Positions 32,832 to 37,419 of a stretch of DNA of 37,419 bases are shown here, in pieces (positions within the stretch are counted from its first letter, which is position 1; each line of letters starts with the position of its first letter). Source of the stretch: Marinomonas arctica (GTDB lineage Bacteria; Pseudomonadota; Gammaproteobacteria; Pseudomonadales; Marinomonadaceae). The notes beneath the pieces were generated by a model that saw only the letters and a program-made list of their open reading frames with translations, made no database searches and was not told where the DNA came from. Made by a program: the position numbers and the translations under genes. The stretch lies in NCBI RefSeq assembly GCF_003259225.1, contig NZ_QHJF01000038.1, positions 1 to 37,419 of the forward strand, in the 5' to 3' direction.

Positions 32832-34157
32832 ATGGAAAAACGTATCCGGTTAAAAGAACGTGACGCAATAATTCAATCACTGAAATCAGGGGTGACTCCC
32901 AAAATTGGGATTCAGCATATTCAGGTAGGTAGAAGCAATGAAGTCAAAGCGTTGTATAAGGATATTGAAAGAATCTCTCAGGGTGGTGCTGCATTCAGAC
33001 TTATCATTGGTGATTATGGCTCAGGGAAAACTTTTTTCTTAAGCGTGGTGCGTTCCATTGCTCTTGAAAAGAAGCTAGTCACAGTCAATGCAGATCTTTC
33101 ACCGGATCGACGAGTACATGCTTCTTCAGGTCAGGCACGGAACCTGTATTCTGAGCTCATGAAAAACCTAGCAACCCGTAATAAACCGGATGGAAATGCA
33201 TTAGCCAGTGTTGTAGAGCGTTTTGTAACACAGGCTCGTAAAGAAGCAAATGAAAAAGATATCAGCGTTTCAACAGTAATACATCAAAAGTTAGCCTCTT
33301 TGTCAGAACTGGTTGGCGGGTATGATTTTGCAAAAGTCATTGATGCTTACTGGAACGGTCATGAGCAAGATAATGATGAGTTAAAATCAAATGCTATTCG
33401 TTGGTTACGAGCAGAATACACCACTAAGACAGATGCAAGAAGGGATCTTGATGTCAGAACGATTATTTCTGACAATTCTTTTTATGATGCTTTAAAACTT
33501 ATGAGCCTATTTGTACGTCAGGCTGGCTATGAAGGCTTACTTGTTAATCTAGATGAGATGGTTAACCTTTATAAATTAAGCAGTACACAAGCGCGTACAT
33601 CCAACTATGAGCAGATTCTACGAATGCTAAATGACTGCCTTCAAGGCTCAGCTGAATATCTAGGTTTTTTATTGGGTGGAACTCCAGAGTTCTTATTAGA
33701 CCCTCGTAGAGGACTATATAGCTATGAAGCATTGCAATCACGTTTAGCTGAAAACAGCTTTGCAAAGCGAGCAGGTGTGATTGATTACTCCTCCCCAGCA
33801 CTTCACCTATCGAGTTTAACTCCAGAAGAACTCTATATTCTTCTAAAGAACTTACGTCATGTTTTTGCTGAAGGTGATACTTCTAAATACCTTGTCCCAG
33901 ATGATGCTCTCAAGTCATTTCTACAGCATTGTAGCCAGACTATCGGAGATGCTTATTTTCGAACGCCGAGAAATACCATCAAAGCGTTTTTAGATATGTT
34001 GGCTGTACTAGAGCAAAACCCTTCTATGCAATGGTCGCAGTTAGTTCAATCTATTGCTATTGAAGAAGATCATCCAAGTAATACAGATGAAATTTTTGTA
34101 GACGAAGGAGCTGGAGAAACAACGAAATCTGATGGACTAGCTGATTTCAAATTATGA
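32832..34157 (+). CDS. sngB: Shango defence protein SngB (DUF2791/BrxD-like ATPase)
   Basis: 441 residues. P-loop ATPase with Walker A GDYGSGKT at residues 60-67, preceded by the nucleotide-base region IGIQHIQVGRSNEVKAL, and Walker B GLLVNLDEM at about 235-243. A long helical insert lies between the two. The fold is of the ATP-binding DUF2791 type, also used by BrxD in BREX type 2-like systems. A likely arginine-finger or sensor region lies in LLGGTPEFLLDPRRGLYSYEALQSRL. It starts 4 bp after sngA, with GAAGG in the end of sngA as ribosome site, and overlaps sngC by 4 bp (ATGA), so the three proteins should be made in fixed ratio. In Shango it works with SngC and SngA; the mechanism is not established. 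Confidence 0.86.
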   Translation: MEKRIRLKERDAIIQSLKSGVTPKIGIQHIQVGRSNEVKALYKDIERISQGGAAFRLIIGDYGSGKTFFLSVVRSIALEKKLVTVNADLSPDRRVHASSGQARNLYSELMKNLATRNKPDGNALASVVERFVTQARKEANEKDISVSTVIHQKLASLSELVGGYDFAKVIDAYWNGHEQDNDELKSNAIRWLRAEYTTKTDARRDLDVRTIISDNSFYDALKLMSLFVRQAGYEGLLVNLDEMVNLYKLSSTQARTSNYEQILRMLNDCLQGSAEYLGFLLGGTPEFLLDPRRGLYSYEALQSRLAENSFAKRAGVIDYSSPALHLSSLTPEELYILLKNLRHVFAEGDTSKYLVPDDALKSFLQHCSQTIGDAYFRTPRNTIKAFLDMLAVLEQNPSMQWSQLVQSIAIEEDHPSNTDEIFVDEGAGETTKSDGLADFKL

Positions 34158-36358
34158 CAGAGGAATATCAACTTCTTGATAAGCGTGTACAGAAATGGTT
34201 GTTTAACCAAGGATGGCCTGATTTAAGAGAAATACAAAAACGGGCAATCATACCGATTCTAGCTTGTGATAGAGATGTGCTAATTAGCGCATCAACAGCG
34301 GCAGGTAAAACAGAAGCTTTTTTTCTACCAGCATGTAGTGCAATTGCTGAAGAGAAAGACGGCTTTGGTATTTTGTATATCAGCCCTTTAAAAGCACTGA
34401 TTAACGATCAATACCGCAGGCTCGAGAGTTTAAGCGAAATGTTGGATTTGCAAGTTACGCCGTGGCATGGTGATAGTCTTCAATCCAAAAAGAAGAAAGC
34501 CAGAAACAATCCTTCTGGTATTCTGTTAATTACCCCTGAATCCTTAGAGTCACTGCTAGTCAGAGAGCCTGGATGGGTAAAACAATCCTTCACCTCCCTT
34601 AAATATATTGTTATTGATGAATTTCATGCGTTTATCGGAACAGAGCGAGGTCAGCAATTACTTTCTCTGCTTACTCGCCTAGAGCACCTTATAGGTCGAA
34701 TTACTAATCCAATTCCACGGGTTGCTTTAAGTGCGACACTAGGAGAGCTTGAAAAAGTACCTCTTTCTCTTAGGCCGAATAAAAGTCTGCCTTGTGAAAC
34801 CATTACTAGTAGTCAGCACCAAAGCACTATTAAAGTTCAGGTTAAAGGGTATTTAGAACCTGTAGATATTATGACTGATGATACATGTACCTCATCAGAA
34901 CAGCAGATTTGCAAGGAAATATTTAGGCTCTGTAGAGGCGACTCACATCTGGTATTTGCCAATAGCCGCAGTCGTACAGAAAGCATTGCCGCACAGTTAA
35001 GTGATTTATGTGAGCAACAAGTTGTACCGAATGAGTTTTTCCCACATCACGGCTCATTAGCTAAAGAACTCAGAGAAGATTTAGAAGCTAGATTGCAGAA
35101 GGAAGCTTTTCCTACTACAGCAATTTGTACCATGACTTTAGAGCTAGGTATCGACATTGGGAAAGTGAGTTCTGTCATTCAGGTTACTGCTCCACATTCA
35201 GTATCAAGCTTACGTCAGCGTTTAGGTCGATCAGGTAGAAGAAATACCCCTTCCATTTTACGAATGTTTATCTCAGAAAATGAACTGAGTGATAAATCCA
35301 ATATAGTAGATAATCTTAGGTTAGAGCTTGTTCAATCACTAGCAATGATACGCTTACTCATTATAGATAACTGGTTTGAGCCAGCAGATACAAAGCAAAT
35401 GCATTTTTCTACATTTTTACACCAGATTCTAGCTGTCATTGCTCAATGGGGAAGCGCCAGAGTAGACCAGCTTTATTCTTTATTATGTGAGCAAGGATCA
35501 TTCAAAGAAATATCAATCCAGCACTTTAAACAACTTTTGACTCATATGGGGACGGTCCAACTAATACAGCAACTTAATAGCGGTGAATTGGTTTTAGGGA
35601 TTGAGGGCGAACGACTTACCAATTCATATACTTTCTACGCTGTTTTTAAAACACCAGAAGAATTCCGTATCGTTACGGGAAGTAAAACTCTAGGAACGTT
35701 ACCACTTGACTCACTAATTTTAAAAGATCAGCACATCATATTTGGTGGTCGTAGGTGGAAGGTAACTGATATTGATGATGAAAAGAAAGTAATCTATGTG
35801 ACTTCTACGAAAGGTGGTAAACCTCCGAAATTTAACGGTAACGGCATGTCGATTCATGACAGAGTTCGACAAGAGATGTTAAGAATCTATTGCTCTGGTG
35901 ACTATCGTATTGAAGTTGGTAATCAGAAAATAGATTTTGTGGATAAGATCGGAAGTCAGTTATTTCAAGAAGGAGCGTATTTTTTCAAAGAAGCCAATCT
36001 TGAAAATCAGCCCATATACCAAAGTGGTAAGCACTGTTATATTTTTTCATGGATGGGTGATAAAGTAGTTAATACTCTTACTATTTTGCTAATTAAAAGT
36101 GGACATGTATGCAGTAATTTTGCTGGTGTTATCGAAGTTCAAAATGCGAGTGTCGATGCCCTAAAAGATTACTTTATGGATATCATAATAGATGGGGTGC
36201 CTGATGAGACAGAGTTGGCCGAAATACTTTCACTACAACAAAAGATGATTGAAAAGTATGACGAGTATTTGCCTGAAGGTTTGTTAAACGCAGGGTACGG
36301 AAGAAAAGCGTTTGATTCGAAGGCCACTAAAGAATGGATATCAGGTTTACTAACTTAG
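34154..36358 (+). CDS. sngC: Shango defence protein SngC (Lhr-like DExH helicase)
   Basis: 734-residue superfamily 2 helicase. Motifs in order: Q motif LREIQKRAI (25-33), Walker A SASTAAGKT (45-53), motif Ia SPLKALINDQ (77-86), motif Ib TPESLE, motif II DEFH (155-158), motif III SAT (193-195), then in the second RecA-like domain VFANSRSRTE, HHGSL, TMTLELGIDIG (motif V) and SLRQRLGRSGRR (motif VI). The arrangement, with LVREPGWVKQSF...DEFHAFIGTERGQQL, is of the Lhr type; the C-terminal ~300 residues form a winged-helix and extra domains seen in Lhr-like defence helicases such as BrxHI. The gene overlaps sngB by 4 bp. A few candidate ends follow, but no strong terminator was found. Confidence 0.88.
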   Translation: MTEEYQLLDKRVQKWLFNQGWPDLREIQKRAIIPILACDRDVLISASTAAGKTEAFFLPACSAIAEEKDGFGILYISPLKALINDQYRRLESLSEMLDLQVTPWHGDSLQSKKKKARNNPSGILLITPESLESLLVREPGWVKQSFTSLKYIVIDEFHAFIGTERGQQLLSLLTRLEHLIGRITNPIPRVALSATLGELEKVPLSLRPNKSLPCETITSSQHQSTIKVQVKGYLEPVDIMTDDTCTSSEQQICKEIFRLCRGDSHLVFANSRSRTESIAAQLSDLCEQQVVPNEFFPHHGSLAKELREDLEARLQKEAFPTTAICTMTLELGIDIGKVSSVIQVTAPHSVSSLRQRLGRSGRRNTPSILRMFISENELSDKSNIVDNLRLELVQSLAMIRLLIIDNWFEPADTKQMHFSTFLHQILAVIAQWGSARVDQLYSLLCEQGSFKEISIQHFKQLLTHMGTVQLIQQLNSGELVLGIEGERLTNSYTFYAVFKTPEEFRIVTGSKTLGTLPLDSLILKDQHIIFGGRRWKVTDIDDEKKVIYVTSTKGGKPPKFNGNGMSIHDRVRQEMLRIYCSGDYRIEVGNQKIDFVDKIGSQLFQEGAYFFKEANLENQPIYQSGKHCYIFSWMGDKVVNTLTILLIKSGHVCSNFAGVIEVQNASVDALKDYFMDIIIDGVPDETELAEILSLQQKMIEKYDEYLPEGLLNAGYGRKAFDSKATKEWISGLLT

Positions 36359-36869
36359 TACCTTTTTCTCCTCAGTCAGAACCTTACGTTTTTTGACTCG
36401 CTTCGGGGTTGCTGTATAGAGCAATCCAATCTATAGCTAACACAAAGTCGCTCAGCGGCGTCAGAGATCTTAAAACTGGACTTCCCAAAGTTTGCTAGAC
36501 GCTAGTTGCCTCGGTCTATTGCTAAAAAAGCCATCGAGTAAAGTGATGAATTAACGTCAATTATATGCAATTATATTTTTTCTTATAATTGGCAACTTCC
36601 CGCTAGAAGAATTGCAAAAAACAACTTTTCCTCGCTCCTTAAAAATCAATGTTATTATTGATTTCTTTGGTGTTTTAGATATAGCAAGCTGCCTTAAGGC
36701 ACACGTCTACCAATCCAACACCTTGACGATACAACTATTTAAGTTCTGACAACAGGGCTTCACAATTTAGAAAACATTGAAAATTTCACTGTCGATTGCC
36801 GCCAGCATGCCAGATAAATCTCAGCTATACTACATACAAGCAACCGGCGTTATTTTAAGGTGATAGACA
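36359..36869. other. 511-bp stretch behind the defence operon, no gene
   Basis: It contains the orphan IS end at 36477-36500. The left part (36359-36476) has only weak hairpins (GGTTGCTGTATAGAGCAATCC at its centre). The right part is AT-rich and ends in the promoter region of the 118-residue gene; TTGACG at 36723-36728 could be a -35 hexamer but the -10 is unclear. I searched its minus strand for the missing recA start without success. Confidence 0.5.
36477..36500 (+). repeat. Orphan right terminal repeat of the IS3-family element
   Basis: TGGACTTCCCAAAGTTTGCT plus AGAC matches the right (orfB-side) end of the IS at 10914-10937 at 23 of 24 bases, then diverges. It points rightward, away from the defence operon, as in the intact copy, whose right end is also at its left on the plus strand. 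No other part of the element follows within the window. Confidence 0.85.
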
Positions 36870-37226
36870 ATGGCCTCAATAAAGTTTTCAAGCATTTTAG
36901 AAGTGGTGGCAGCCAGCAACGAGGAAGCACTGAGCTTAAAGGCTCAAGCAGAAATAATTTGTGTGATCCGTGATATGGCGGCTAAAAATGGTTGGTCACA
37001 TATCGAGGTCTGTGCTGAAGGAAACAGAATTATGATTAAGCAGGCGAAAAGCCAAGTATATGATAATCGACTAAGTGAAGCAGAACTACTTGAAGGGCTA
37101 GATTCTCACACTGCTCACGCAGATGAACTGTTCCTCAATGTAGATGACGAACTCGCTGAAACTCTAATAGATCAACTAAATAAATTAGATCTGCCTTTTA
37201 TTGCTCGATCTCGTAAAGGCGCCTAA
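36870..37226 (+). CDS. Uncharacterised 118-residue protein
   Basis: Not a family I recognise. The gene has a good ribosome site (AAGGTGAT, 7-8 nt before ATG) and ordinary codon use. The product is soluble, acidic overall, helical at the start (SSILEVVAASNEEALSLKAQAEIICVIRDMAAKNGW), with a possible beta hairpin (SHIEVCAEGNRIMIKQAKSQVYD), an acidic middle and a basic end (IARSRKGA). It has no membrane helix, no HTH that I can see and no catalytic motif. It may be an adaptor or a partner of a gene beyond the window. Confidence 0.72.
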   Translation: MASIKFSSILEVVAASNEEALSLKAQAEIICVIRDMAAKNGWSHIEVCAEGNRIMIKQAKSQVYDNRLSEAELLEGLDSHTAHADELFLNVDDELAETLIDQLNKLDLPFIARSRKGA

Positions 37227-37357
37227 GAGGCATACAGAAAGTGGAGAAAACCGTTCCTGGCAAAAGCGGCCCCCGGATTTATGACAGACCAAAAAGATAT
37301 CGTTGAGGACGTTGGGCGGTTTGATCCAGATTGATTGAGCGGTTGTCTAGTCAATAT

Positions 37358-37417
37358 CTAAGAACTAAATATCAACCCAGCCCCAATTAATCCTAGTAAC
37401 CATAGGTAAATGAAATG
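37358..37417 (-). CDS. Possible C terminus of a membrane protein (runs off the window)
   Basis: Read on the minus strand the last bases are open up to a TAG at 37358-37360 and encode HFIYLWLLGLIGAGLIFSS, which looks like the final transmembrane helix of a membrane protein. Twenty codons are too few to name a family, and chance is possible. Confidence 0.35.
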   Translation of the reverse strand, partial: HFIYLWLLGLIGAGLIFSS

Positions 37418-37419
37418 TT

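Noticed and set aside
30560..36358. BREX or Pgl system
   Set aside because: The ATPase and helicase resemble BrxD and BrxHI, but pglX, pglZ, brxC/pglY and brxL/pglW are missing and a TerB protein is present; Shango explains all three.
30500..36500. Compound transposon or terminal-repeat cassette carrying sngABC
   Set aside because: The two orphan ends are in the same orientation, not inverted, and no target duplication is seen; a mobile unit with these as its ends is not supported.
37281..37334. 17-codon frame starting MTDQKDIVEDVG
   Set aside because: Too short to support, no clear ribosome site, no recognised peptide.

Overview
The window comes from a gammaproteobacterial chromosome. The left 11 kb has the order tRNA-Arg cluster / tRNA-Ser(GCU) / csrA / lysC / alaS / ... 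/ recX / ... / recA, an expanded form of the order known from Escherichia coli (recA-recX-alaS-csrA-serV-argVYZQ). Moderate AT content, the dadA-alr pair and the general protein flavour suggest a marine Oceanospirillales-type bacterium, perhaps Marinomonas-like; that genus guess is an inference and was not checked by any search.

Layout. (1) 1-9.9 kb: housekeeping core. tRNA-Arg(ACG) x4 (first partial), tRNA-Ser, csrA, lysC, alaS, alr, dadA on the minus strand; recX on the plus strand; then a membrane-anchored coiled-coil protein of unknown function on the minus strand. (2) 9.9-12.1 kb: recA lacks its first ~63 codons. Its homology stops just before the Walker A motif, and ~95 bp later an IS3-family element begins; no recA start is found on the other side. 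This is the boundary between core and accessory DNA. (3) 12.1-15.6 kb: a nickel/cobalt module (rcnR divergent from rcnA, with two RcnR-type operators between them), an IS5-family element and a decayed second IS5-type transposase. (4) 15.8-30.3 kb: a large copper/silver resistance block, all on the minus strand: a small secreted Met/His/Cys protein, cusC-cusB-cusA (RND efflux, CusB carrying a C-terminal CusF-like domain), copC, copD, a second small secreted protein, copA (multicopper oxidase with Met-rich 18-residue repeats), copB, a small membrane protein, a Cu+ P-type ATPase and a DUF411 protein. Together these would oxidise, bind and export periplasmic and cytoplasmic copper. No copper regulator gene is in the window. 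(5) 30.5-36.4 kb: three tightly coupled plus-strand genes (TerB-domain protein, DUF2791-type ATPase, Lhr-like DExH helicase) that match the architecture of the Shango anti-phage system; orphan IS3-type terminal repeats lie on both sides. (6) 36.4-37.4 kb: an intergenic stretch, one unrecognised 118-residue gene and the possible tail of a membrane protein.

Of most interest: the decapitated recA at the island edge, the orphan IS ends bracketing the Shango operon (one of them sits upstream of sngA at almost the distance it has from the transposase gene in the intact element), a perfect 35-bp palindrome upstream of the cus cluster with a related copy upstream of copC, and a compact three-way-junction RNA fold between lysC and csrA.
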